A stretch of DNA of 64,000 nt, from assembly GCF_021134715.1 (NCBI RefSeq), contig NC_060023.1:7812001-7876000 (forward strand), read 5' to 3'. The stretch is from Daphnia pulex. Its lineage: Eukaryota; Arthropoda; Branchiopoda; Diplostraca; Daphniidae. Of the stretch, positions 45,178-56,700 are shown piece by piece. The number at the start of each line of letters is the position of its first letter. The first letter of the stretch is position 1. A program made the position numbers and the translations under genes. Below the pieces are notes generated by a model. That model was not told the DNA's origin. It worked only from the letters and a program-made list of their open reading frames with translations, and ran no database searches.

Positions 45178-47017
45178 TGGGCGATTAATATGGTTGACGT
45201 ATTTGAACACATCTCCATGACATCTCCATGAAAATTTAAACCTTGTGTTGATCTTCTGGATGACGGCTAATATTCCTCGCAAGTTTTTTTTTTTTTTTTT
45301 TTATGAACTGTATTATCTATTATGTCTAAATAGATAATTGTTGGAAGGAGAAACTGTTGTATGGTGAAATTAAAAAAAAAAAAAAAAAAAAAAATTGTCA
45401 TCATGTTGTCTGCATACACTACAGCATCATTTTTGCGAGGAGTTGGAGTCGCCTACCATCTACCAAGACCCAAAAGAGTCAAATTCCATAAACTTTGTAT
45501 ATTCTTAGATTTTACACAGTCAACAACACTTCGCATTTATTTCGCATTAACGTTGCTCACTTGCGCTTAGGAATTTAGCTAATTCGTGAATTCCCAGTCC
45601 ATCAGAAGTCAGCCAGTAAGGTGTTATGTATAATCCTCTCTGAATATTCAATATAGTTTAAGTCATATACTCATATGACAATTGAAAGTCCTGTAATCTT
45701 TTCTTTCTAGAATTTTATACTTGGTAATAAGGAAGGATTAGTTGGATTAGCTGATGTCAAACAAAGTTTATTCATATTTACAATGTTGGTATGGCTACTA
45801 ACAACCATAAGGGACAGAATACATACAAATGTAGACATACGGCTCAGTAGACTTGTTTGACTCTCTGTTTAACGCTCGGTAAAAATGAATACACTGCGTG
45901 AAAATAAGTAGACAGTAATATGAGGATAAAAATCAGGCCATTTTCTTGGACAACTGGAACTGCTGGGGGAGAATGAGAGTATCGTTTTAAACAACTGTGA
46001 AATGAGTAGACAACAAGCGTAAATAGGCTCAGACACGGCACAAATGCCGTTATCGTAGTTTCGTTAAACGTTTCGGGATTCGCCGTCAGTAGCCATTTTT
46101 CGATCTGATTCATACTTGAGAAACTTTGCAAATGGATTTTCGCCACATTATTTGGCGTTCGGATAATTTTATTTAATAGGTTTAACTGTGAAGACCCACT
46201 ACCGGTATTTCAATATATTTTATATTTCTAGCAACTTTTTCCACTAATTTAAAATAATTAAAAAAAAATAGCTAACAGGTTTTCAACGAATATCACCGCG
46301 CCTTACGGAGTTTCTTTAGATGTCTATAACTATTACCTCAAACGACCAGGTCTGTTTTGTGCAATCTTACATGTATTATTTGCATCCCCCCCCCCCCCCA
46401 ACGATTCGTCACTATTAATGTGCGAATCAGTGTTGTCCGTCTCCGTGCGGAGTTCATGAGATCGTGGTTTCAAACATGAGGAATGAATTCAGATAGATCT
46501 AGGGAAAAAGCTTGGGTTGCAAAGATAATGTTTTTTCTGCGGATCCTTCTCACCATGAATTTTTTTTTAACCAACTGAATTTTTAATTGATAACTGTTAT
46601 ACGTTACTTCAAACAAGCAAAATTATACAAACAACCGCACTCTAGTATTTTTTTTAGTTAATATTTTGATATAATAATTATTTAGAAATGATTGTGTTGG
46701 CATCTGTGGTATGAGGTTAAGGTAAACCACCCACGGATATTAGGTAATAATTACCGGCGTCTAATAATTGTTAATCTCTAATCTGGCACCTCTGATAACT
46801 TCGTGAGTCGTGACAACAATTTTGCCATATTTGGCTTTGACAGTTGACAGTTCGACTTTTTTCTTGCTTCTTCAGTCTGTAGTACTTAGTAGAACTGTAG
46901 CTAATATCATCGTCTACTTCGGAATTTTCAAGATTGTTAATTTGTTATCGTAAAAGTGAAAAGCGTTCCCACTTTTCCAAAATCTCTCGTTCTTAAAGTT
47001 CATAGAACTGCAGTGTG
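45178..47017. other. Spacer between array copies C and D
   Basis: Repeats parts of the other spacers: a post-receptor block near 46290-46550, a C homopolymer at about 46387-46399, and the conserved upstream block at 46782-46797. Poly-A and poly-T runs lie near 45285 and 45370. A 100-codon minus-strand frame is listed separately. Confidence 0.5.
45844..46146 (-). CDS. Hypothetical 100-aa protein with two hydrophobic segments
   Basis: Open frame with two candidate membrane segments (FVPCLSLFTLVVYSFHS and GLIFILILLSTYFHAVYSFL). It lies in array spacer sequence. The corresponding segments near 48890-49205 and 53300-53640 are recognisable but carry stops and indels. It is therefore either a young or dying small gene copied with the array, or chance. 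Weak support. Confidence 0.2.
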   Translation of the reverse strand: MAKIHLQSFSSMNQIEKWLLTANPETFNETTITAFVPCLSLFTLVVYSFHSCLKRYSHSPPAVPVVQENGLIFILILLSTYFHAVYSFLPSVKQRVKQVY

Positions 47018-48476
47018 ATGTCAGCTATTGATAAAAACGAACCCAGGTAAATCAAAGTTTATACGTACCTTAAATAAGTTGCAGTATTTAGTGTGATTTA
47101 CGGCGTACACTACCGTACGAATTCGTTGGTAATGGTAACACAGCAAATGGTAACGCTGCTGTTTGTGGTCTCCAGTTTTCTCTTAAAAAGTTATTTGATG
47201 AGTCACTGAAACAAATTGTGCTACTGATCTTGGACTTTGTTTATTAAATTATTGTTATTTGTGAGTAAAGGGAAGCGGCGGTTATCGTGGAAAGAAAACG
47301 GTCTGGAATGTTTTGCATTACGTTTCAATGGGAGGCACCAAAAAAATTCTTGAAAACAACTAAACAAGATACTTTTTTCCGTTATTTGGCCAAATTTAAA
47401 ATTGAAAGTCAAATGTGTCGTCTGGAGATAACTTTTAGATTTAGAGGGGTAAATAAAAAAATTCAGTGTGACATAGATTTTCTCCGGGAGACAGATTTCG
47501 ACGAGGAAGAAATAGACGAAGACTGTCGTTATGATTTTCAACCTATCGTTGTTTCGATCGTTATGAATCAAGACAAAAAGAGACGTGATTTGAGTTATCT
47601 TATTGGCTTCGATAGTTGGAATTTCAATGACTACCACGGCAGCATTGCTTGCCCAGCTGAAATACGTTTCACCGACATTACATGGGAGACGACAAATCCA
47701 AACGAATGGAAACCCTTGAGCTGCCTTCTCTGGCTCGAGTTTGAAACCTTCGCTACCAGGAAAAAGAACGCTCTCAAACAAATAACTGCGTTGTACGTTC
47801 AGCAGAATCAGTGCGATGTTCATTTTAATTTCCAAGACGATCAACACATTGGCGGGCATTCGCACATACTGGTGGCCAGGAGTCCCGTCTTTGCCGCAAT
47901 GTTCCAGCACGAGATGAAGGAGACGAAGACAGGCCAAGTCAGCATTCAGGACATCCAGCCAGGCATTTTCAAGCAGATGCTTCACTTCATTTACTCGGTC
48001 CAGCTTTCAGTACCGCTGACTGAAACTACTGCCCAGCGTCTGTTTGAAGCCGCCGACAAATACGACATTGGTGATTTGAAGGATGAGTGTGTCGATTTTC
48101 TACTAGACCGCATCCGCGTGAACAACGTGATCAATTTGATGGCCTGGGCACATATTCATTCAGTGAAAGAGCTAAAAGAAGCAACTCTTACCTTCACCTC
48201 GCTCCATGGGAAAGAAATTTCAAAACAAAGAGACTGGGAGAACCTGACGAAAAATTACCCTGAAGTCTGTCCAGAGGCCACTCGACGCATTATTGATCGA
48301 ATGGTACTGTCTTCTGAAAGGTAAGCATTATTCTTTGATTGTGCAAGAATTTCGTAAAATTATTTAAGAAATCCTTTTTTTGGTGGAACTTTTATCCGTT
48401 AATTTTATTTGTTGCTTTTTACCTTCTTTAATTATTCGACCATAGCAATGTCACTGCCAATTCGAACCGAAAATAA
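47018..48476 (+). CDS. MATH-BTB protein, array copy D
   Basis: Three exons: 47018-47046 (MSAIDKNEP plus 2 nt), 47271-48320, 48446-48476; 369 aa. MATH-like half with an acidic insert (DFDEEEIDEDCRYD; ITWETTNPNEWKPLSCLLWLEF). BTB (CDVHFNFQDDQHIGGHSH, FKQMLHFIYSVQLSVPLTET, FEAADKYDIGDLKDEC). BACK-like end (VNNVINLMAWAHIHS, PEATRRII). Last exon SNVTANSNRK. A 254-codon frame on the opposite strand (47221-47985) is a shadow of this gene. Confidence 0.85.
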
Positions 48477-49375
48477 TGGAAGATGAATTCCTGTTCCCGT
48501 AGTTGAACACATCTCTATGATAATGTTGAATTGGAGTTGATCTTCTGGATGAAGAATATTCCTAGCAAGTTTTTTTTTTTTTTTTATAAAATTTATTTCG
48601 TCTACCAATAAATTGTTGGAAAAGGAATCTGTTGTATGGGTAAAATTTTAAAAACAATGTTCATCATGTTGTCTACTTTTCATACACTACAGCACATCAT
48701 TTTTGCGAGGAGTTTAAGTCTACCATCATACGCCCAAGAGTCGAATTCCATAAACTTCGTATACTCTTACAATTTAGACAGTAAAAAAAAGTCCTATAAT
48801 CTATTCTTTTTAGAATTTTACCCTTGGTAAGGAAGGATTATTTGGATTAGCTGATGTCGAACAAAGTTTATTCATATTTATAATGTTGGTGTGGCTAACA
48901 ACCACAAGGGAATACAAATGTCGACATACGGCTCAATAGATTTGTTTTCTCTCTGTCTATAATGCTATGTTTAACGCTCAGTAAAAATGAATACGTACGT
49001 TCAAAATTTAACTCAAGTAGACAGTATAATACGAGGACTTAAATTAGGCCATTTTCTTTGACGACTGGAACTGGGAGAGAGTGATGAGTAGACGAGCGGA
49101 AATGGGCTCAGAAAAATAGCACTATGCCATTATCGGAATTCGCCGTCAAGTAGCCATTTTTCGATTTTTCATACATGAGAGAATTCGCAAACGGATTTTC
49201 GCGAAATCAATTTGTCGTTTTGAGATTTGTATTCCGGATAATTTTATTTTATAGGTTTTAACTATGAAAACCCACATTTATTTCAAACATATTTTATGCG
49301 TGCAGTAGCCTTTCCATTAATCAAAAATAAAAAAGATTGACAGGTTTTCAAGTTTCAACGGATAGGTAATGCAAT

Positions 49376-49585
49376 GTTATGGGGGAAGTTGAAGATGGTA
49401 TCCAATATCCATATAACTTCATTCGTACTGGCTTAAACGTGATCCTCACACGTTACATCACTCACACCGGGAAAATTGCTTCGTTTTCGTTTTGATCTCT
49501 TTTCAGATTCTTGAGACTTTATTAGTCAAACCAATCTTTTCACTGCCCGTCGAATTCGATTTCCTTTATCTAAATATGGGATCTT
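49376..49585 (-). pseudogene. Decayed copy of the 3' end of the LisH/NPAT-like gene
   Basis: The plus strand reads CGTTTTCGTTTTGATCTCTT and AGTCAAACCAATCTTT, shared with 53878-53935 inside the last exon of the gene at 53779-57439. Surrounding sequence also aligns (CAGGTTTTCA and GAAGATGG on the left). Indels destroy the frame. It shows that an array duplication reached into the neighbouring gene. Confidence 0.7.
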
Positions 49586-50784
49586 TTTTATAATTAATTA
49601 ATTTTTAATTAAATTTTTTTTCCCAAGCGAACTTGGTCATTTATTTGAGAGGCCTAATCAAGATTGACTTAATAATCGAGCTTCTTTAACTTTCGGTTAT
49701 TTCCGAAGCCGAAGATAAAAGTATAGCATTTAAAGTAAGTTGTGAATCAAAGAAAATTCAAGTTAGTTCCTCTATAAGTAATATAACTAGGTATGGCTTT
49801 ATTCATTAAATGTTATTTGGCGCAGACTAGATGGGCATCATTTGACTTTATCGATTTTGCTCGTGAAACATTTGGCGTAATTTGCCTGCGCGCCATGTAG
49901 CCGGAAAGTATGATACGACAATGGCAGCTTGCGTAGTAGTAATGTCTATTGTCTAGTTTGATCTCAAGGGCATGATATTCAAAAATTGAAACCCAATCCG
50001 TATCTGCCTTATTCTTTAAAAAAAACAGACCCCTTCTTTGTACATTCAACAAGTGTATAGTGTATTTCCGTGTATTCCATAAGTGAGAGTTAGAGAGAAC
50101 TCTATACAAGTCAACACAAATAAATAAATTAACACGCACAACAAGTTGTGCAACCAAAACAATTGAAATTAAAATATTCAGACAATTTTGAATAACATAG
50201 AAATTAAATTTATCGAAAAAAAAAAATCGGGACTTGCGTGGGTTTCAAATCGCAAGATAATGCGGAAGAATTGACTCCGCGCTGGATAGCTGCAGCTGCA
50301 GCTGTGGACACCTCCGGCCTCCGCATCTTCCTAAACCGCCTCTACGCGTCGTTGATAGGATGGGACGGGATTTTATAAACCTTTGAGGTTTCTTTTAATT
50401 TTTTAAGCAGTCACAGTCATTCAATCTAGAATCTCAATCGGCGCGCGGGAAGGCTTCAAAAATAAATTACATAACCATTGTGCATGGGCCTTGGCTTTTG
50501 TTTCAGCCTAAATCAAACTGCGGTGCGTCAAATGCGGATCCATCTTTAAAAATGAATACCTGTAAATGAGGAGACTCGGTAACCCAGCCAACAGCATCCA
50601 ATCAAACGCTGCGGGTATAGATCTATAAAATAAATTTTCGTTTGCTGAGTGGCGGTCAGAAGCGCATCAGTCGCGATTGCTTCTGCAACAAGCAAAGTTT
50701 AACGATCTCTCAGCAAGGGTCCAACAGATTTATTAACCTTATTATTAGTCTATATTCTATGACATTTTTTGAAGTCGGCAAAAA

Positions 50785-50940
50785 TGATGGAGCTCTTTCG
50801 CATGATTCCTTTGTTGAAAAGACGCAACTGTGCGATTTCCGTATTTCTTTATGCTTTTTCCGTTGATTTTTGGGAAAATTGCGATTCAGAAAAAAAGAAA
50901 TAAAGGAAAACATTTCATCGTTACCACAGCAGTGCCGGTA
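50785..50940 (+). pseudogene. Isolated, frame-shifted exon 1 of an ionotropic receptor
   Basis: It matches exon 1 of the receptors (start around MELFRMIPLLKRRN) and retains the donor CCG|GTAAGT, but an indel gives a stop at KKK-TAA before the exon end. No further receptor exon follows; the sequence jumps to the upstream region of MATH-BTB copy E. Confidence 0.82.
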
Positions 50941-51219
50941 AGTATAGCTACCTCCGCATGACCTAATATCGTATTTTTTTAATAATATACTACATACATA
51001 ATAGTACCACCCTGGATCTATTATAGTTATCGGTGTTTAAAATTAAGTGCTAATATGGCACCACTGCTACGTGGTAACTTCATGCTTTATTATCACTTTA
51101 TACAGGTAGTCTGCTACTATTACTCTACTTCGTCAGTCACTTTCAAGTTTGTTGCATTCGGTTACATTAACGTTCTTGTAAGATTCTCTCGCTGATAAAA
51201 CCCACAGAACTGCAGTGTG

Positions 51220-52656
51220 ATGTCAACTATTGGTGATGAAAACGAACCCAGGTACGCCAAAGAGTATACGTAGGACTAAATAAGGTGCAATATTATGAAT
51301 TACGATTTACCGTACGCATGCTTTGGTAATGGTAACATAGCAAATGCCAAATAGTAACGCTGTGGTCTCCAGTTTTCTATAAGAAATTATTAGATAAGTC
51401 TATGACAGAAATGTGTATTGTTGGTTCGGATGTTGGTTAATCCTTAATCTAATTTTAAATATTTCTGAGTAAAGGGAGGTGGAGGTTACCGGGATAAGAG
51501 AACGACCTGGTCGATTTAGCATCAGGCTTCATTGGGAGGAACCGACTAAATCCAGTGAAGAAACAAATAATTCGAAGACGAAAATGACATTTTTTCATTA
51601 TCACGCCGATTTTAAAATTGAAAATCAAATGTGTCAGTACATGCTGGGTATAGTATTTCGTTTTGGGCAGACGTCCAAAGAAATTCTATGTGTTGCACAT
51701 TTAGGCCGCAGTGAGGAAGAAGATGATGAACCGCGTCCTCGCGCTATTTTGGCCTTTATAAATCAAAACGAAACTAGACTTCAGCTGGAGCCTTGGGGTT
51801 TGAATCAGTGGAGATCTCATGACTTCGACGCCAGCTTTGCGTATCCAGATGGAAAAGATTTTACCGATATTACAACTCTTACATGGGAAACGACAAATCC
51901 AAACGAATGGAAACCCTTGACTTGTCAACTCCGGATCGAGTTTGAAGCCTTCGCTGCCGGAGAAAAGAACGCCCTCAAACAAATAACTGAATTGTACGTC
52001 CAGCAGAATCAGTGTGATGTTCAGTTTAATTTCCAAGACGATCAACACATTGGCGGCCATTCACACATACTGGTGGCCAGAAGTCCCGTCTTTGCCGCAA
52101 TGTTCCAGCACGAGATGAAGGAGAAGAAGACGGGCCAAGTCAGCATTCAGGACATCCAGCCAGACATTTTTAAGCAGTTGCTTCATTACGTTTATTCTGG
52201 CCGGCTTTCAGTACCACTGACGGAAACCACTGCCCAGCGGTTGTTTGAAGCGGCCGACAAGTACGACATTGGTGATTTGAAGGATGAGTGTATCGATTTT
52301 CTACTAGACTGCATCCGCGTAGACAACGTGATCAATTTGATGGCCTGGGCACATATTCACTTCGTAGACGAGCTGACAGAAGAAACTCTCACATTCGCGT
52401 CGCTCCATGGAAAAGAAATTTCTCTGCTTAAAGACTGGGAGAACCTGATGAAAAATTACCCTGAAGTCTGTCTAGAGGCTTCTCGACGCATTATTGACCG
52501 AATGGTACTGTCTTCTGAAAGGTAACCATTAATCTTTGATTGGCCGTTTATTTCAGAAAATTTTTCGTCATCAGTCATCACTTTGAATTGTTGTCTTTGT
52601 ACTTTATTTAATTTTTCGACCATAGCAATGACACTGCCAGTTCGAATCGGCAATAA
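51220..52656 (+). CDS. MATH-BTB protein, array copy E
   Basis: Three exons: 51220-51251 (MSTIGDENEP plus 2 nt), 51475-52521, 52626-52656; 369 aa. MATH-like half (PGRFSIRLHWEEP, LTWETTNPNEWKPLTCQLRIEF). BTB (CDVQFNFQDDQHIGGHSH, FKQLLHYVYSGRLSVPLTET, FEAADKYDIGDLKDEC). BACK-like end (VDNVINLMAWAHIHF, LEASRRII). Last exon SNDTASSNRQ. Last MATH-BTB gene of the array, followed by about 1.1 kb of spacer and then the convergent LisH gene. Confidence 0.85.
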
Positions 52657-53778
52657 TGGACGATGAATTTCGGTTCCCGCATTTATCACTATGAACTATA
52701 AAATTGGAGATCATTTCCTGGGTGATGACGCGTATTTTTTACAAGTTCTTTTTATATTGTATTTTTAAATTGTTGGAAAGTGAAAGTGTTGTAGTCTACG
52801 GGTGAAATAAAAAGAATAATTGTAGCCTAATTATTTGCTATCTACATTCTATACACATTACACAACAGCATCATTTTTGCGAGGTGCTGTGGACCAAGAC
52901 CAGCAAGAAACGAAATTTCAGAAAATTCGTACACTCTTACAATTTACACAGAGTCGACAACACCTCTAATTTACACAGCATTACTCAATTACGCTTAAGA
53001 ATTAAGTTAACTCGTGGTTCCGCAAATCACGAATTTCTTCGCTCGTCTCTCATCCTCGTCCATTTCTCAAAAGTCAGACAAAAAAGTGTTCTACATAGTT
53101 CTCTCTCTAAATATTCAATGGTTCAAATCTTCTAATCTTTTTCCTGTTGTTTTGAATTTTACAGTTGGTAAGCAATTAAACATTGACTATTTGGAATAGT
53201 TGAGGCAGGTATACGACGTCCAGCAAAGTGTATTCATATTTACAATGTTTTGTTTAACAAATCTTTTAGCCCAACAAAGGACAGAATAAAAACAATTAGA
53301 CATACAGCTCAACAAACTTGGTTAAAAAATGAACACGTACATGAAAATTTTAATTAATTAGACAGCAATATGGGGACTTTATCAGGGGATTCCAGGCTTT
53401 TTTCTCTGGCGACTGAAACTAAACTGTAGAGAACACAAAATCATTTAAAACTACTGAAGTGAGTAGACCACAAACGTAAATGAGCGAGTACAGAAAAATA
53501 CAAGGAAAAATAGCACAATTAACACTGCCGTTATCCTAATATTTTTTAACGCTCCGGGATTGACAGTGGCCATTCATTACTCGTCCGATTGGTCGTTGGT
53601 GTCGAGGCAATTCGCAAACGGATTTTCGCGACATTTTGTAATCAGGCATTTTGAGAACTTTGGATTTCCGAATAATTGTATTTACTTTAACGAACTCTAG
53701 ATATTTCAACGTATTTTATACGTGCTTTAACTTTTCCATTAATCTAAAAGTTAAAATTTTTAAAAAAGTGGCAGGTTT
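52657..53778. other. Array right-edge spacer
   Basis: Diverged copies of the spacers after array copies C and D. The block CAGGTTTTCAGCATATAGG at its right end adjoins the stop codon of the LisH gene and recurs at about 42786 and 49337. No gene called. Confidence 0.5.
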
Positions 53779-56700
53779 TCAGCATATAGGTACTGTATTG
53801 GAGATACTTGAGGATGGTGTCGATGTCGGCATGGCTTCAATCGCGGCCGAAACCTGGTCCTCACTCGTTACATCACTTCGTTTTCGTTTTGATCTCTTTT
53901 CAGATGGGACTTCATCAGTCAAACCAATCTTTAGACTGCTCGTCGAATGCAATCTCCTTTTTCTGTTGATTGATTGAGATGATTTTGCTATGCAACCACC
54001 TGAAGTATTTAATCTCGACAAAGCCAACACCTCCTGAATTAAATCTTCATCTTCTCTTGGGCTGGAAGGTTTTGAGTTGTTCGAGAGTCGTTGTGACTTA
54101 CGGCGATGGGCTTGAGGGCTCAAAGGATAAATCTGTGCTCTGGCACAGGCAGAGTTAACCGACTCATTTTCGGGATCACTTTTTCTGCTGGTGGTTCTCT
54201 TTGGTTTTCTTGTTTTTTGTTTGGTGATTATAGGTGTACTCCGAGACATTTCAACTGCAGGTGCATTTTCTGGAACAGACGGCGCAGATTTTGTAAGTTC
54301 GCTACGATTTGTTGAATCCTCCCCTAAGAGGTTAACCAACCGTTGGCTACCTAATTCCATGGCTGGATCATTTTGCAAGCGCTGACATTCGCCGATAAGA
54401 TCGTTTTCTAGCGTTTGGTCGTCCTTGTATGGAGTAATAGGCTGACGGGCAGCAGTTTCTACGGCATCAATCGCACCATTCGATTCTTCCAGTTGCAAGG
54501 GATCCTTCGCAGTTGAACTTCGTCTTCTTTCCGACTTAATATTTAAAAGAAAAGAGAAAAGTAAAACATAAAAAATCTGGAAATAACGAAATGAACAACA
54601 CCAGTTAACCTTTTCCGTTTCAGGGACGTGTTCTGGAGTAGCATTTTGATTTGCGGGACCTTGAGCTTCCTCACCACTGGGTGCAAAATATGGAGTCGGA
54701 TGATCAAGCGCCACCTGCGTGGGGCTAACCACGGCGATGTTCAAGCTTTTGACAGGATTCTCCATGATCTCTTGGTGGAGTGCTTCCAATCTACAAGATT
54801 AATGCGTTGATACGGATAAAAAACAAACAAAATAGAAATGTTAAACCGCTAGAAACCAACCTAGGAGTGCATAACACAGAAGGGAACTGATAGACTCCAG
54901 TATACGGTGTCTCGACGGAAGAAGCATTAACTTCAAAGATGCGTGGAGTGGCAGGTAGAGGCAGATTGGGGGATTCCGCTGCCGGTAAGAAGCGGAAACC
55001 CTTCGTCAATAATACTTGAAAGGGGCCGGCTGTACTAGTAAGATCCAGCCGAATTTGGGGTGTTCGCGGAATCTCGCCAGCCCACGGACCGAAGCTATTG
55101 AGGGAATTGACAACTGCTACATTTTTCGTTATCTCCTTTTGTGGGGTAGCGAAGACCGGTAAAGGTTGCTGGATCACTGGGTCTTCAAGAGTGATGATAT
55201 TCATTCCTAAATGAGACAGGTTAGACTCTGGAGCAATGCGTTCATTGATTCCTTTTTCCGGAGCCATCTGTTGCAAAGATTCAACGCTAGACATTGCCAT
55301 GTCATCGGACCCTGGTGCGGGAGAACTTTTTCTTCTACGTTTAGCCTTTCCTTTCGGAGTCTCCAAAATTTCACCGTCCGGTGGAACATCAACCGCATTT
55401 CTCAGTGCAAGAACCCGTGGAATTTTGGAACGTTTTGGATGAACTATCGGACTGATGATAGAAGCTGGGTTGTTAGATAATCCACGCGACGACACTCCAG
55501 AATTAAGTTGGTGAACATGACTTAAACTTCGAGTACTTATAGGAGTGGAGACGAAATTAGTTGAATTCGAGATGTGTGGATTAAAAATCACAACGGGTGA
55601 TTTCGATAGCTCTTTCTCTAATACGGCTTCTTGATCTTGAATATCCATAGAAATTGAAGACCCATACTCTTGTGCGATTTTCACAAGAGCAGAAAAACCA
55701 GGAGTAATGAAATTTTCGGATGAGTGAGGATTTGGGGATGCTTGAATCACTCGATTTCCAGTTATCGCAACTTTTCTCCGCTTACTTTTTGTTAATGGAC
55801 GATTTGTTATCTTCATAGGTTTTGTTGCTGATGGACCTGGGCTAGTCTCGACGGTTATTGTTTCAATATTACAACCAAGAAGCTGCTGCTGGTCTTCCAC
55901 TCTCTGTTGGAAAAATTCGGATTCACCCGCAGTATTTGTAAATGGATAGTTCCCATCTGCAGGAATAGTGATGGTGAGAGCAGGTTTTAGAGCAATGGCA
56001 ACGGGTGTTCTAACAATCGGATTTTTCTTCTTTCTTCTCTCTCCTACAGAAGGCACAGCATTTGAAGGCATTGGCGAAATAATTGTTGGAACCAAAGTAG
56101 TTTGTCCAGCAAATGTCAGAAAGGCAAGACCGTTTAACCCACTGATCACAGATGAATTTTCTAGTAAATCAGGGTTTTGAACAGTAAATAAAGACGATGG
56201 TATGTTTGATGGCTTCACTATCGTAGTTGCTCCTAAATTATCTGGGATTAAATCATTTTCTTGGTTTTCTCTATTGTTATCTGATCCAGTGGACTCCCAA
56301 TAATCTTGAGGTGTATTATCAGGGCTGCCTACAGAATAAAGAATTTTAATCATTATAATAAATTAATTTGTTAGCTTTGAATTTATCTTACCTATACAGT
56401 CTTTCAGGAAATCATCAAAAGCAGGATCTGTTTGTGTTTCGGCAATAATAGCTTTTATTACAGTATCTAGGTCTTGTGATGATGCCAAGCTTCCCCTTTT
56501 GGAACTGCCTTGGTTAGGTAAAATAACTTTGTTTTTGTTGATATTTTCAGCTATCTTTTCTTGAAGATCTCTGTCTTCCAGCAAGCGATCATATACCAAG
56601 GAAAAATCAATGGTATTAGCAGAGACTTCTAGCTGTTCAGGACAATGTGTTGAATCTCCTTGAAGGTCGTGATTGTGAATCCATGCTGTATTCATATTCA

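Larger units (their letters stand above)
48477..51219. other. Composite spacer of the array's last unit
   Basis: In order: AT-rich MATH-BTB tail, a decayed copy of the 3' end of the 53779 gene (separate entry), about 1.2 kb matching the spacer upstream of the receptors, a broken receptor exon 1 (separate entry), and the upstream block of copy E (ATGGCACCACTGCTACG, diverged). No intact gene. Confidence 0.6.

Noticed and set aside
45361-45570. 69-codon frame beginning in a poly-A run
   Set aside because: Starts with a Lys homopolymer from simple sequence and is not kept in other array spacers.
47221-47985. 254-codon minus-strand frame opposite MATH-BTB copy D
   Set aside because: It is the complement of a domain-bearing gene; similar shorter frames appear opposite the other copies because the BTB codons are conserved. 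No domain of its own.
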